Translations under genes and position numbers: made by a program
The notes under the pieces: generated by a model
Database searches by the model: none
What the model was told of the DNA's origin: nothing
The model's input: the letters and a program-made list of their open reading frames with translations, nothing else
Shown: positions 24,981-32,133 of the stretch, in pieces
Position numbering within the stretch: the stretch's first letter is position 1
How the letters are laid out: the number at the start of each line of letters is the position of its first letter
Assembly (NCBI GenBank): GCA_017448975.1
Contig: JAFSKN010000006.1
Coordinates: forward strand, 1 to 41,797
DNA from: Clostridia bacterium
Lineage (GTDB): Bacteria > Bacillota > Clostridia > Christensenellales > Aristaeellaceae
Direction: 5' to 3'
Length of the DNA stretch: 41,797 bases

Positions 24981-26021
24981 TTGATCAGAACGGGCGCATG
25001 CCGCGTGGAGCATTGGAGCGATAAGACCATGAGCGTGATGCGGGAGCGGCAGCTGGAAGCGTGCCAGGACAGGCTGTACCGCTGCCCTGCCAACGGCATA
25101 TTTGATGAATTGTGCGAGGACGAAGTGCGGACCCTTTACGCTTTTTCTTATTACGCGAAAGAACTGCGGCGCAAAACGCCCAGCCAGCAGGAACTGCGTG
25201 AAACCGTGCTGCGGAATGTGGCGCTGGAAGCCTGCTATCTGTCGCCGGGCGAAGATAATCTCGTCAAGCGCATCCTGCGGGGCGGGGGAGAAGCGTTTCT
25301 GGACGATTGGGATGAAATCAGCGCCGCAGAAGCCCTGATTTCCCGGCTGTGGTGCTCGCTCCAGATCGAGGACGAGGATTATGCCCGGCTGGTGCTGGCC
25401 CCGGAGCTTGCGGAACCTATCACTCAGGCCATGCTGGCTCCCCAGTATACGCGCATTCGGGAACAGCTTTTCGCCTTTGACGCAACCCTGCACAGCCTGC
25501 TGTATTTATCCGGCTTCCTGCACGCCTCCGTGCCGATGACCCAGTTCCTGCTGCAAAAAAAGAAGGAATCGGACGGGCAAACGTCCCTGATGATCGGCCG
25601 GTATCTGCGGGCCGCTTTCGATTACACCGAAACGGCGGATGGGGAAATGCTGCTGCTGCATCCCGGCCTGGCCGACCCGGAGCACCTTTTATCCAGTCTT
25701 TCCAAACTGCCGCCCATTGAAATTCAATTGACCCGTGAAATGATGTTAGGAGGCATGAACGGCATCCTGGCCGAAGAAGTGGCTTCCTGCGAAGCCATGC
25801 GGGGCGTGTTGGTGGGCGCTGTGCGGCCCGAATACGATGAAGAAGAAGTGCTGGAGGACCTGCGCATGATGGCGAAGCAGGGGGCCAGCATCTTAGAAAT
25901 GCGGGAAGTGCTGGAATCCATGCTGTGCGTGCTGCCCACGCCCCGCATGCTGAACACCCTGCGGCAGCTTCATTTACATACCGTGCGGTGGATGGGCATG
26001 GCCCCGGCGGTCGTCAACTGA
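24981..26021 (+). CDS. Protein of unknown function, 346 aa, helical
   Basis: I do not recognise this family. The product is mostly helical and charged, without a signal peptide, and with one moderately hydrophobic stretch (FDATLHSLLYLSGFLHASV) that is not clearly transmembrane. TTG 24981 is chosen: AGGGGAGA lies nine bases upstream and the predicted transcript starts at about 24917. ATG 25029 (MSVMRERQLEA) is the alternative. The early segment has scattered cysteines (ACRVEHW, LEACQDRLYRCPANG), not a clear zinc motif. The stop overlaps the rluA-family start by one base (TGATG), so the genes are coupled. A link to ribosome or RNA work is suggested only by that neighbour. Confidence 0.75.
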   Translation: MIRTGACRVEHWSDKTMSVMRERQLEACQDRLYRCPANGIFDELCEDEVRTLYAFSYYAKELRRKTPSQQELRETVLRNVALEACYLSPGEDNLVKRILRGGGEAFLDDWDEISAAEALISRLWCSLQIEDEDYARLVLAPELAEPITQAMLAPQYTRIREQLFAFDATLHSLLYLSGFLHASVPMTQFLLQKKKESDGQTSLMIGRYLRAAFDYTETADGEMLLLHPGLADPEHLLSSLSKLPPIEIQLTREMMLGGMNGILAEEVASCEAMRGVLVGAVRPEYDEEEVLEDLRMMAKQGASILEMREVLESMLCVLPTPRMLNTLRQLHLHTVRWMGMAPAVVN

Positions 26022-26872
26022 TGAACGTTTACGACGCCGTCGTTCCCGCCTGCGCGGAGGGTATGCAGGTCGTCCGGTATATTCAGCAGGCCATGCCGCT
26101 GCTGCCCGCCCACGCGGTGCGGGACGCTTTTTCCCGCCGGGACGTGAAAATGGACGGAAAGCGCGTGGGAAGGGATGAAACCGTTGTTCCCGGCGCGCGG
26201 ATCAAGCTTTTTTCCAGCTTTACCGTGGAAATCCCCGTGATTTACGAGGATGAAGCCGTTCTCTTGCTCAATAAGCCCGCCGGGATCAACTGTGACGAGG
26301 ATAGCTGGGGCGGCATGACGGTGCTTTCCCTGATGACGCGGCGGGCCGGGGGAGACTGCCGGCCCCGATTATGCCACCGGCTGGATAATCCCACCAGCGG
26401 CCTGCTGCTGCTTTGCAAGGACGACGCAAGCGAAGCGCTGCTGCGGGATATGTTTGAGCAAAGGAAGCTCACGAAGATTTATCAATGCCTGGTCAAGGGG
26501 GAGATGCGCCCCCGTGAGGCGGTCAAAGAAGCGTTTCTGGTAAAAAACAGCCGGGAAGCGACCGTTCGCGTTGTCACCCACGAAACGCCCGGCGCGCTGC
26601 CCATCGCCACCCAGTATGAAACATTAGATTTCGACGGGAGAGTTTCCCGCCTGCGGGTCCATCTGCTGACCGGGCGCACCCATCAAATTCGGGCGCATAT
26701 GAGCTTTCTTTCCCATCCGATCTTGGGCGATGACAAGTACGGAGACCGGAATTTCAATAAAGCCATGAAAACAAACGGCCTCAAGCTCTGCGCCACGGAA
26801 CTGACGCTGTGCCCGGAAGGCAGGCTGTCCTATTTGCGGGATCGGCATTTTATGATCCAGCCGCCGTTTTAA
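26021..26872 (+). CDS. RluA-family RNA pseudouridine synthase
   Basis: A 283-residue pseudouridine synthase. An S4-like N-terminal part (1-65: LLPAHAVRDAFSRRDVKMDGKRV) precedes the catalytic domain with IYEDEAVLLLNKPAGIN, the active-site motif CHRLDNPTSGLLLLCK (catalytic D122) and the C-terminal VHLLTGRTHQIRAHMSFLSHPILGD. The family isomerises uridines in rRNA or tRNA; the target site cannot be told. It begins at the ATG overlapping the previous stop, with no strong ribosome site of its own, so translational coupling is likely. An in-frame opening to 25925 lies inside the upstream gene and was rejected. Confidence 0.92.
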   Translation: MNVYDAVVPACAEGMQVVRYIQQAMPLLPAHAVRDAFSRRDVKMDGKRVGRDETVVPGARIKLFSSFTVEIPVIYEDEAVLLLNKPAGINCDEDSWGGMTVLSLMTRRAGGDCRPRLCHRLDNPTSGLLLLCKDDASEALLRDMFEQRKLTKIYQCLVKGEMRPREAVKEAFLVKNSREATVRVVTHETPGALPIATQYETLDFDGRVSRLRVHLLTGRTHQIRAHMSFLSHPILGDDKYGDRNFNKAMKTNGLKLCATELTLCPEGRLSYLRDRHFMIQPPF

Positions 26873-26888
26873 AAAGGAGAATAATTTC

Positions 26889-27698
26889 ATGCCGCCCATC
26901 AAGCTGATTGCGACGGATATTGACGGAACACTATTGAACGCCCAGGGCGTTATTACGGAAAGAAGCCTGCGGGCCATCCGCGCCGCACAGGAAAAAGGAA
27001 TCACGGTGGCCATCGCTACCGGGCGATTTCCGGAAAACGCCTTTTTGCTGCTGGAAGATTACGGCCTGCGCATGCCCATTATCGGTGTGAACGGAGCCAG
27101 GATCGTGGATGAAAACCTGCGGGAAATTTCCTGCCATCCCATGGCTCCGGAAGCCGTTCAGGGAACAATCAACGTACTGATGAACGCGGGTTCGGACTTT
27201 TTTGTTTTCGGCGATCATGCCATTTGTACGGCCACGGCACAGCGGAAGCATCATTCGGAATTATCCCAGGGGGACAGGATGAGAAAATTGGGCTTCCGGT
27301 ATTATCACGGCAAGGAAGAAGTAAAGGACATCGTTCGGCAGCATGCGGTATACAAGTTCTTTGTCTGCGATAACGTGCCTTTGCCCATCGTCCGGAAGGA
27401 GCTGGCTTCCGTGCCCGGTATCGACCTGACGCAGTCCTGGTTCAACAATATCGAAATCATGCCAGCGGGTATTGATAAGGGCCAGGGTGTGCGGGATTTG
27501 GCGGCGTCCCTGGGCCTTTCCATGGATCAGGTGATGACCCTGGGCGATCAGGACAACGATATTCCCATACTGAAAGCCGCAGGCCGGGGCATCGCCATGG
27601 GAAACGCCAGCGAAGAAACCAAAGCCGCCGCCCGGTTCGTTACCGCCTCCTACGCGGAGGAAGGGTTCGCCAAGGCGCTGGAAACATACGCGCTGTAA
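26889..27698 (+). CDS. Cof-type HAD-IIB family hydrolase
   Basis: A 269-residue cytosolic phosphatase of the Cof/HAD-IIB type, acting on small phosphorylated metabolites such as sugar phosphates. Motif I is IATDIDGTLLN (nucleophile and acid Asp at about 9 and 11), motif II VAIATGRFPENA, motif III lysine in AGIDKGQGVRDL, and motif IV MTLGDQDNDIPIL. The last is usually GDGxND or GDSxND, so GDQDND is slightly unusual but keeps both Asp. An AAAAGGAGA site precedes the ATG. It is the third gene of the 24981-27698 operon, and the substrate is unknown. Confidence 0.92.
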   Translation: MPPIKLIATDIDGTLLNAQGVITERSLRAIRAAQEKGITVAIATGRFPENAFLLLEDYGLRMPIIGVNGARIVDENLREISCHPMAPEAVQGTINVLMNAGSDFFVFGDHAICTATAQRKHHSELSQGDRMRKLGFRYYHGKEEVKDIVRQHAVYKFFVCDNVPLPIVRKELASVPGIDLTQSWFNNIEIMPAGIDKGQGVRDLAASLGLSMDQVMTLGDQDNDIPILKAAGRGIAMGNASEETKAAARFVTASYAEEGFAKALETYAL

Positions 27699-27701
27699 AG
27701 A

Positions 27702-27745
27702 AAAACGCCTCCGTTCCCCGATATTGGGAATCGAAAGCGTTTTAT
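27702..27745. terminator. Bidirectional terminator between Cof hydrolase and degV
   Basis: AAAACGC (about 27702-27708) pairs with GCGTTTT (27737-27743), with an inner GTTCCC/GGGAAT stem. T-rich or A-rich flanks lie on both sides. The two genes converge here. Confidence 0.75.
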
Positions 27746-27757
27746 ATAGAAATACGA

Positions 27758-28636
27758 TCAGATGCTTCTTTCTTTGCCCATGAAGCAGCAGGCCAGGGTG
27801 CCGGGGCCGCAGTGCGCGCCGATGACGGGGCCTACCGTCTGGATGCGGATATCCTTGATAGCGGGGATATGCTGACGCAGCATCCTTTCCAGCGTCTTGG
27901 CTTCTTCCTCTACGTCGGCTTGCATAATGATGACCGTTTGATCCTCGGGATGCTCGATGTATTCCGCCGTGCGGTCCACAATGGTGCGCAGCGCTTTTTT
28001 CCGGCCCTGTACCTTTTCCGCCGGATCCAGCTTGCCGCCCTTGCCCATGCAGATGATGGGCTTGATATCCAGCATGGAGCCGAAGAACGCGCTGGTGGAG
28101 GAAATGCGCCCGCCCCGGGCCAGGTATTTCAGATCGCCCACTGTCAGCCAGGCGTGGGCGCGCATGCGGTTATCCAGCACCCATTTTTCCACTTCTTCCA
28201 TGGATTTGCCCTGTAAATACAGGTCGTGCGCGCCGATGATCAGCAGCGACATGGGGGCGGAAATGCTCAGAGTGTCCACGACAGTAAATTTCCGGTCCGG
28301 ATATTTCTGGAGCAGCTGTTCCCGCGCTTCAAAAATGTTGTTGATGGTGGAGCTCATTTGGGAGGAAAAAGCGATGAAAAGCAAATCTTTTTCCTTTAAA
28401 ATGGGCTCAAAATATTCGAGATAAGCGTCCGTGGGCAGGCAGGATGTGCTGGGCGTCGCGCCCTGACGCATCCGATCAAACAAATCCTTTTCCACACCGC
28501 TGCGGCCGTTATCGTCAAAGTATTCCTGACCGTCCAATGAATAAGGCATACGGACGACCGGGATTTTGCGTTCATCCGCGATAGAATACAGCAGATCGCT
28601 GTCACTGTCCGTCATGAATACATAATCCTGGGGCAT
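27758..28636 (-). CDS. DegV family fatty-acid-binding protein
   Basis: A 292-residue DegV/FakB-type protein, which binds a fatty acid and presents it to the kinase FakA. The N-terminal part has VFMTDSDSDLLYSIADERKIPVV. The fatty-acid pocket motifs follow: ATPSTSCLPTDAYLEYF, IAFSSQMSSTINNI, VVDTLSISAPMSLLI and YLARGGRISSTSAFFGSMLDIKPII. The C-terminus VIGAHCGPGTLACCFMG is also typical. AAGGAGGG lies ahead of the ATG and a SigA promoter at 28675-28703. fakA is not in the window. It stands alone, convergent with the Cof operon. Confidence 0.93.
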   Translation of the reverse strand: MPQDYVFMTDSDSDLLYSIADERKIPVVRMPYSLDGQEYFDDNGRSGVEKDLFDRMRQGATPSTSCLPTDAYLEYFEPILKEKDLLFIAFSSQMSSTINNIFEAREQLLQKYPDRKFTVVDTLSISAPMSLLIIGAHDLYLQGKSMEEVEKWVLDNRMRAHAWLTVGDLKYLARGGRISSTSAFFGSMLDIKPIICMGKGGKLDPAEKVQGRKKALRTIVDRTAEYIEHPEDQTVIIMQADVEEEAKTLERMLRQHIPAIKDIRIQTVGPVIGAHCGPGTLACCFMGKERSI

Positions 28637-28674
28637 AGGGGAGTCCCTCCTTCGTTTGTTCGTGAACCATCCTC

Positions 28675-28703
28675 ATTATACAGGTTTTAAACTCAAAAAT
28701 CAA
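28675..28703 (-). promoter_or_regulatory. degV promoter
   Basis: Minus strand: TTGATT (28703-28698), 17-nt spacer, TATAAT (28680-28675). Confidence 0.78.
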
Positions 28704-28860
28704 TATATTCACAGAATTTCAGAATGATCTATCGGCCGTTATTATATAGCCGTTTTATCATTTTGACCGCCAGAAAAAAGAAAACACATAAGGGTACGTC
28801 ACTGCAAACCATGCGCGAACACCAGGGGGAGAAACGCTTAATTAGGGCTCCTTTAGATAA

Positions 28861-28894
28861 AACTATTCGCAAAAGAAAACTTTTACGAATAGTT
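28861..28894. repeat. 34-bp palindrome next to the recombinase gene: candidate dif/lox-like site or operator
   Basis: Arms AACTATTCGCAAAAG (28861-28875) and CTTTTACGAATAGTT (28880-28894) are inverted repeats with one mismatch in 15 and a 4-bp centre AAAA. It ends one base before the -35 box of the recombinase promoter and 135 bp before its start codon. Size and symmetry fit a tyrosine-recombinase core site. In streptococci the single-recombinase site difSL lies just upstream of xerS. An operator is the alternative. Confidence 0.6.
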
Positions 28895-28895
28895 A

Positions 28896-28924
28896 TGGAC
28901 AGAAAACGCCGGATATGGTATACT
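28896..28924 (+). promoter_or_regulatory. Promoter of the XerS-like recombinase
   Basis: TGGACA (28896-28901), 17-nt spacer, TATACT (28919-28924). The ~100-nt leader contains a heptamer repeat run (28974-29001). The rest of 28637-29029 shows no coding sequence that I can support. Confidence 0.78.
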
Positions 28925-28973
28925 GACAGCGCAACCCACGGACTTAGCACCTGCTTAACCACAGAATCATCAG

Positions 28974-29001
28974 CCTCTCTCAACTCTCAACTCTCAACTC
29001 T
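28974..29001. repeat. Heptamer repeat, copy D (single arm)
   Basis: CCTCTCT is followed by three exact CAACTCT heptamers. Only one arm of the inverted repeat seen in copies A-C is present. It sits in the 5' leader of the recombinase mRNA, about 28 bp before the start codon. Confidence 0.8.
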
Positions 29002-29029
29002 GAACTTAAAGGATTGCGAGGAATTCATT

Positions 29030-30121
29030 TTGAAAGAAACGCTCAGTTATCACGATCAGGCTTCCATCCGCCGCATGGATCGGGTGCGCGAGCTTGAAAA
29101 AGAATTGCCCATGGCCTGCACGGATTTTTTCCGTTCCGTTGCCCAAACCACCAGTCCCCTGACGCGGCTGGCCTACGCTTACGACTTTAGGCTGTTCTTT
29201 CAATACCTGACACGGGAAAATCCTTTCTTTGCCGACGTGGAACCCCGATTCTTTACGGACAGGCATTTGAAGATGATTCAGAAACGGGATATCATCGGCT
29301 ATCAGGAATATTTGATGCAATATTATGTGACGGACGAGGAATCCGGCGAATCCAGCGCGGTGCGGAACCATGAACTTGGCATCATGCGAAAGCTGTGTTC
29401 GCTGCGTTCTTTGTTCGATTACATGTATAAAAATGGGATAATTGATGCCAATATCACCACGCTGGTGGAGCTTCCAAAGCTGCACGATAAGCCCATTCTG
29501 CGTTTGGAGCCGGACGAAATGCAGAAGATGCTGGACGCTGTATCCTCCGGCGACGGCCTGACGGACCGGCAGCAGAAATATTTGAGCTTCACCCGGAGCC
29601 GGGACATCGCCATGCTGCTGCTGTTCCTCGGCACGGGCATCCGCGTCAGCGAATGCGTGGGACTGGATGTGGACGACCTGGATTTTGAAATGAACGCTTT
29701 TCTGGTCACCCGCAAGGGCGGCGATCAAAGCATCCTGTATTTTCCCGATCAGGTGGCGGAGGCGCTGCGGGCGTACCTTACTGAACGCGCCAGGATTCAG
29801 CCGCTTGAGGGCCACGAAAACGCCCTGTTTCTTTCCATGCAGAAGCGCCGCATGACCCAGCGGGCCGTGGAAAACATGGTGAAAAAATACGCGCTGGTCG
29901 CCGCGCCGCTGAAAAAACGCATCAGCCCTCACAAGCTGCGCAGCACCTTCGGCACCAATCTTTACCAGGAAACCGGCGATATTTATTTGGTGGCCGACGT
30001 GCTGGGACATGCCGATGTGAACACCACCCGCCGCCATTATGCCGCTATGTCCGACTTGAACAAGCGCAAGGCTTCCCGCCTGGTGCCGCTGCCGAGCACC
30101 GAACCAAACGATCAGGACTGA
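29030..30121 (+). CDS. XerS-like tyrosine recombinase
   Basis: A 363-residue integrase-type recombinase. TTG 29030 is used because GCGAGGA lies seven bases upstream; the in-frame stretch before it contains the promoter, palindrome and repeats. The N-terminal SAM-like core-binding domain spans about 25-165. In the C-terminal catalytic domain all residues are present: R205 (GIRVSE), K229 (TRKGGD), H301 and R304 (SPHKLRSTFG), H327 (LGHADV) and nucleophile Y337 (RRHYAAM). Length and several segments (SRDIAMLLLFLGTGIRVSE, FLVTRKGGDQS, VENMVKKYA) resemble streptococcal XerS, a one-protein chromosome-dimer resolvase, more than the ~300-residue XerC/XerD pair. A phage or conjugative integrase is less likely, as no mobile genes are near. 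Confidence 0.88.
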   Translation: MKETLSYHDQASIRRMDRVRELEKELPMACTDFFRSVAQTTSPLTRLAYAYDFRLFFQYLTRENPFFADVEPRFFTDRHLKMIQKRDIIGYQEYLMQYYVTDEESGESSAVRNHELGIMRKLCSLRSLFDYMYKNGIIDANITTLVELPKLHDKPILRLEPDEMQKMLDAVSSGDGLTDRQQKYLSFTRSRDIAMLLLFLGTGIRVSECVGLDVDDLDFEMNAFLVTRKGGDQSILYFPDQVAEALRAYLTERARIQPLEGHENALFLSMQKRRMTQRAVENMVKKYALVAAPLKKRISPHKLRSTFGTNLYQETGDIYLVADVLGHADVNTTRRHYAAMSDLNKRKASRLVPLPSTEPNDQD

Positions 30122-30303
30122 GGCGCATCCGGCTTTTTGCCGTCCTCGGGCACGATCACCTGATCGATCAGAATGGAACGGAACATCTGATCGCCGTTTA
30201 CGCATTTCATGCAGTTATCGCAAATTTTGTTGGGATCCAGATCGCAGCGGTCGCATTCGCCGCAGTCGATGCATTCCCGGTCATAAAGTACGCATTGTTT
30301 CAT
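30112..30303 (-). CDS. Cysteine-rich miniprotein, 63 aa
   Basis: A 63-residue protein whose first half holds eight cysteines (MKQCVLYDRECIDCGECDRC then ICDNCMKC), in CxxCxxCxxC and CxxCxxC spacing. This could hold an iron-sulfur cluster or zinc, but it is not a standard ferredoxin motif. The second half is acidic. The start at 30303 has GGGGGAAAGG upstream. The gene runs head-to-head with lexA and overlaps the 3' end of the recombinase gene by 10 bp, tail to tail. I recall similar small Cys-rich proteins next to lexA in Clostridia; no function is known to me. Confidence 0.8.
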   Translation of the reverse strand: MKQCVLYDRECIDCGECDRCDLDPNKICDNCMKCVNGDQMFRSILIDQVIVPEDGKKPDAPQS

Positions 30304-30344
30304 AAACCTTTCCCCCGTTTTTTCGTTTTCTGCCTGTTCTTCTC

Positions 30345-30373
30345 TTGCCAAACACTTGTTTGCCTGTTATAAT
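30345..30373 (+). promoter_or_regulatory. lexA promoter with LexA operator in the spacer
   Basis: TTGCCA (30345-30350), 17-nt spacer, TATAAT (30368-30373). The palindrome CAAACA-CT-TGTTTG (30349-30362) overlaps the -35 box and fills most of the spacer. It agrees with the Bacillus LexA operator CGAACRNRYGTTYG at 12 of 14 positions. Autorepression of lexA is expected. Confidence 0.85.
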
Positions 30374-30410
30374 CAATTTGTAATTCTTCCATGAAAGACG
30401 GTGTTTCGCT

Positions 30411-31034
30411 ATGCCCAGGCGTCCCAACGGCGATACGCAGCAGCGTATTTTGGAATACATCGAAAAATACATCGACGAAAACGGCTTCCCGCCCTCCGTG
30501 CGCGAAATCGGCCTGGCGGTGGATTTGAAATCCACGTCCACCGTGCACGGCCATTTGAACCGCCTGGAAAAGAAGGGCTTGCTGCACAGGGAAGCCATGA
30601 AGCCCCGCACCATTGTGAAAAAGGAAGAAAAGCCCGCCATGGTGAAGGTGCCGCTGCTTGGCAAGGTGGCCGCCGGCACACCCATTTTGGCGGAGGAAAA
30701 CGCCGAGGGCTTTATGACCCTGCCCGAAGAAATGGCCGGCAGCGGCGATCATTTCATTCTGGAAATCCGGGGCGACAGCATGATCATGGCGGGCATCATG
30801 AACGGCGACTACGTGGTGGTCAAGCGCCAGCAGACCGCCCAGAACGGCGAAATCATCATTGCCATGATCGACGACGAAGCTACCTGCAAGCGCTATTTCA
30901 AGGAGCCGGACCGTATCCGTCTCCAGCCGGAAAATCCCCGCATGCGCCCCTTTTATGCCCGGTCCGTGACCATCGTTGGCAAGGTGGTGGCGGTATACCG
31001 GATTTATAACGGAAACTATAAGCTTACACGATAA
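30411..31034 (+). CDS. lexA: SOS repressor LexA
   Basis: LexA represses DNA-damage genes until RecA triggers its self-cleavage. The 207-residue protein has the N-terminal winged HTH (RILEYIEKYIDENGFPPSVR then DLKSTSTVHGHLNRLEKKGL). Its cleavage bond is A88-G89 (VAAGTP), and the serine-lysine dyad is S123 (RGDSMI) and K160 (ATCKRYF). All parts needed for autoproteolysis are present. The ATG at 30411 has little Shine-Dalgarno complementarity. A LexA box lies in its own promoter and a second in the ruvC promoter of this window. It is divergent from the Cys-rich miniprotein gene. Confidence 0.96.
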   Translation: MPRRPNGDTQQRILEYIEKYIDENGFPPSVREIGLAVDLKSTSTVHGHLNRLEKKGLLHREAMKPRTIVKKEEKPAMVKVPLLGKVAAGTPILAEENAEGFMTLPEEMAGSGDHFILEIRGDSMIMAGIMNGDYVVVKRQQTAQNGEIIIAMIDDEATCKRYFKEPDRIRLQPENPRMRPFYARSVTIVGKVVAVYRIYNGNYKLTR

Positions 31035-31040
31035 TAGCTT

Positions 31041-31119
31041 TAGAGAGTTGAGAACGGAGAGTTGAGATGAGTATTGTGGTCACACTATGTAAATCTCAAC
31101 TCTAAACTCTCCACTCTTA
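31041..31119. repeat. Heptamer inverted-repeat element, copy C
   Basis: The left arm (31041-31068) has GAGAGTT/GAGAACG units ending TTGAGAT. The right arm (31091-31118) begins AAATCTCAACTCT. The centre is only 22 nt. It lies seven bases after the lexA stop, so it would fold in the lexA 3' UTR. Confidence 0.85.
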
Positions 31120-31130
31120 TTATGAAGTAC

Positions 31131-31170
31131 AAACGCCCCGGACAGTTCCGCCGGGACGTTTTCTCTTTTG
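31131..31170. terminator. Bidirectional terminator between lexA and rnpB
   Basis: AACGCCCCGG (31132-31141) pairs with CCGGGACGTT (31151-31160) with one imperfect pair. On the plus strand it is followed by TTCTCTTTTG. The minus strand has a weaker T context for rnpB. Confidence 0.75.
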
Positions 31171-31176
31171 TACATG

Positions 31177-31518
31177 TGACAAAGCGCGGCCTGTAAGCCG
31201 GGTTCTGTTGAAAATGGCCATCTATCTAAACGCGATGTCGCCAGCGCGCTTGAGCGGTACTGCGGGAACAGGACGGGCCGCCCTATGCGTTCCCTACACC
31301 TTGCACCGGATGGGGTTTACATGACGGCACAGTCGCCAGGCCGCCGGTGCGCTCTTACCGCACCTTTCCACCCTTACCGGGGTTTCCCCCGGCGGTATCT
31401 CTCTGTTGCACTCGCCTTGGAGTCGCCTCCACCTGCCGTTAGCAGGCATCCTTGCCCTGCGGTGCCCGGACTTTCCTCACGCCCTTGCGGGCCCGCGGCC
31501 ATTCAGCCGCCTTTGTCA
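31177..31518 (-). ncRNA. rnpB: RNase P RNA, type A
   Basis: This is the catalytic RNA of RNase P, which trims tRNA 5' leaders. The ends TGACAAAG (31518-31511) and CTTTGTCA (31184-31177) form P1, giving about 342 nt. Conserved regions on the minus strand include GAGGAAAGTCCGGGC near the 5' side, GGTGCAAGG and GGTAAACCCC in the middle, and ACAGAACCCGGCTTACAGG near the 3' end. The set resembles the ancestral (type A) form of Escherichia coli rather than Bacillus type B. Mature ends are approximate. Confidence 0.95.
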
Positions 31519-31525
31519 CGGGGAC

Positions 31526-31554
31526 ATTATACCGCACTTGAAGAAGTACGTCAA
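31526..31554 (-). promoter_or_regulatory. rnpB promoter
   Basis: Minus strand: TTGACG (31554-31549), 17-nt spacer, TATAAT (31531-31526). Predicted start lies at the first bases of the RNA. The -35 box begins 3 bp after the upstream gene's stop. Confidence 0.9.
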
Positions 31555-31556
31555 TC

Positions 31557-32003
31557 TTATTGTTTCCAATGATTCAATTGGGAAAGCGCCTGATCGTACT
31601 GGGCGCGCCGGTCCTGCTCCGTCCGTTCCTCCGGATTGGGCATATGAGCGATCAGAAAGTCCAGCAAATCGTCTTTCTTTTCATACGTGTATTGACCGTC
31701 TGTATAGCACCATTTGCAGTATTCTTCATTGAAATCGCCGTCCGGTTCCCGGCTGATCACGTCGTCCTCGTACAGGGGCATGCCGCAGCATTGGCAGAAC
31801 AGCTGACGGGGCGAACCCAGCAGCGTGTTGATGGACGCGTCCAGCGTTTTGGACAGCAGCTTCAAGGTGTCCGTATTGGGCTGGGTCTCCCCTGTCTCCC
31901 AGCGGCTGACGGCCTGACGGCTGACCAGCACCTGATCCGCCAATTGTTCCTGGGTAAAGCCCTTTTTTTCGCGCAATGTTTTCAGAATATCCTTCGTTTC
32001 CAT
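31557..32003 (-). CDS. XRE-family regulator with C-terminal zinc-ribbon domain
   Basis: A 148-residue protein. Residues 1-60 form an HTH_3 domain (LREKKGFTQEQLADQVLVSR then QAVSRWETGETQPNTDTLKLL). Residues about 68-110 form a putative zinc-ribbon domain of the CQCCGMPL type, with a YCKWCYTDG second half, followed by a helical tail. Such HTH plus zinc-ribbon proteins are common in Clostridia and their targets are mostly unknown. AAGGAGC lies before the ATG. It has its own promoter, and its stop nearly touches the rnpB promoter, so readthrough into rnpB is possible. Confidence 0.88.
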   Translation of the reverse strand: METKDILKTLREKKGFTQEQLADQVLVSRQAVSRWETGETQPNTDTLKLLSKTLDASINTLLGSPRQLFCQCCGMPLYEDDVISREPDGDFNEEYCKWCYTDGQYTYEKKDDLLDFLIAHMPNPEERTEQDRRAQYDQALSQLNHWKQ

Positions 32004-32037
32004 TTTTCTTCGCAGCTCCTTTCGTTTCTATATACTC

Positions 32038-32065
32038 ATTATATCCCGTTTACAGAAAACCGCAA
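32038..32065 (-). promoter_or_regulatory. Promoter of the XRE/zinc-ribbon regulator
   Basis: Minus strand: TTGCGG (32065-32060), 16-nt spacer, TATAAT (32043-32038). A small inverted repeat GCAAC/GTTGC lies just upstream. Confidence 0.65.
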
Positions 32066-32084
32066 GCAACGCGCTGTTGCTTTT

Positions 32085-32121
32085 TAAAAGTAATCGCCGA
32101 TGGACGCTGCATCCATCGGCG
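32085..32121 (-). terminator. Terminator of the dgt-dnaG-rpoD cluster
   Basis: A perfect 10-bp stem (CGCCGATGGA, 32095-32104, with 32112-32121) is followed on the minus strand by ATTACTTTTAAAAA. The U tract is imperfect. Confidence 0.7.
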
Positions 32122-32133
32122 TAAAATATGCGG

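Noticed and set aside
28724-29029. N-terminal extension of the recombinase by 102 residues
   Set aside because: It includes the promoter, palindrome and heptamer repeat; a TTG start with a good ribosome site lies at 29030 and matches the XerS length.
31285-31572. 95-codon open frame on the plus strand
   Set aside because: It lies antisense to RNase P RNA and has no homology or ribosome site.
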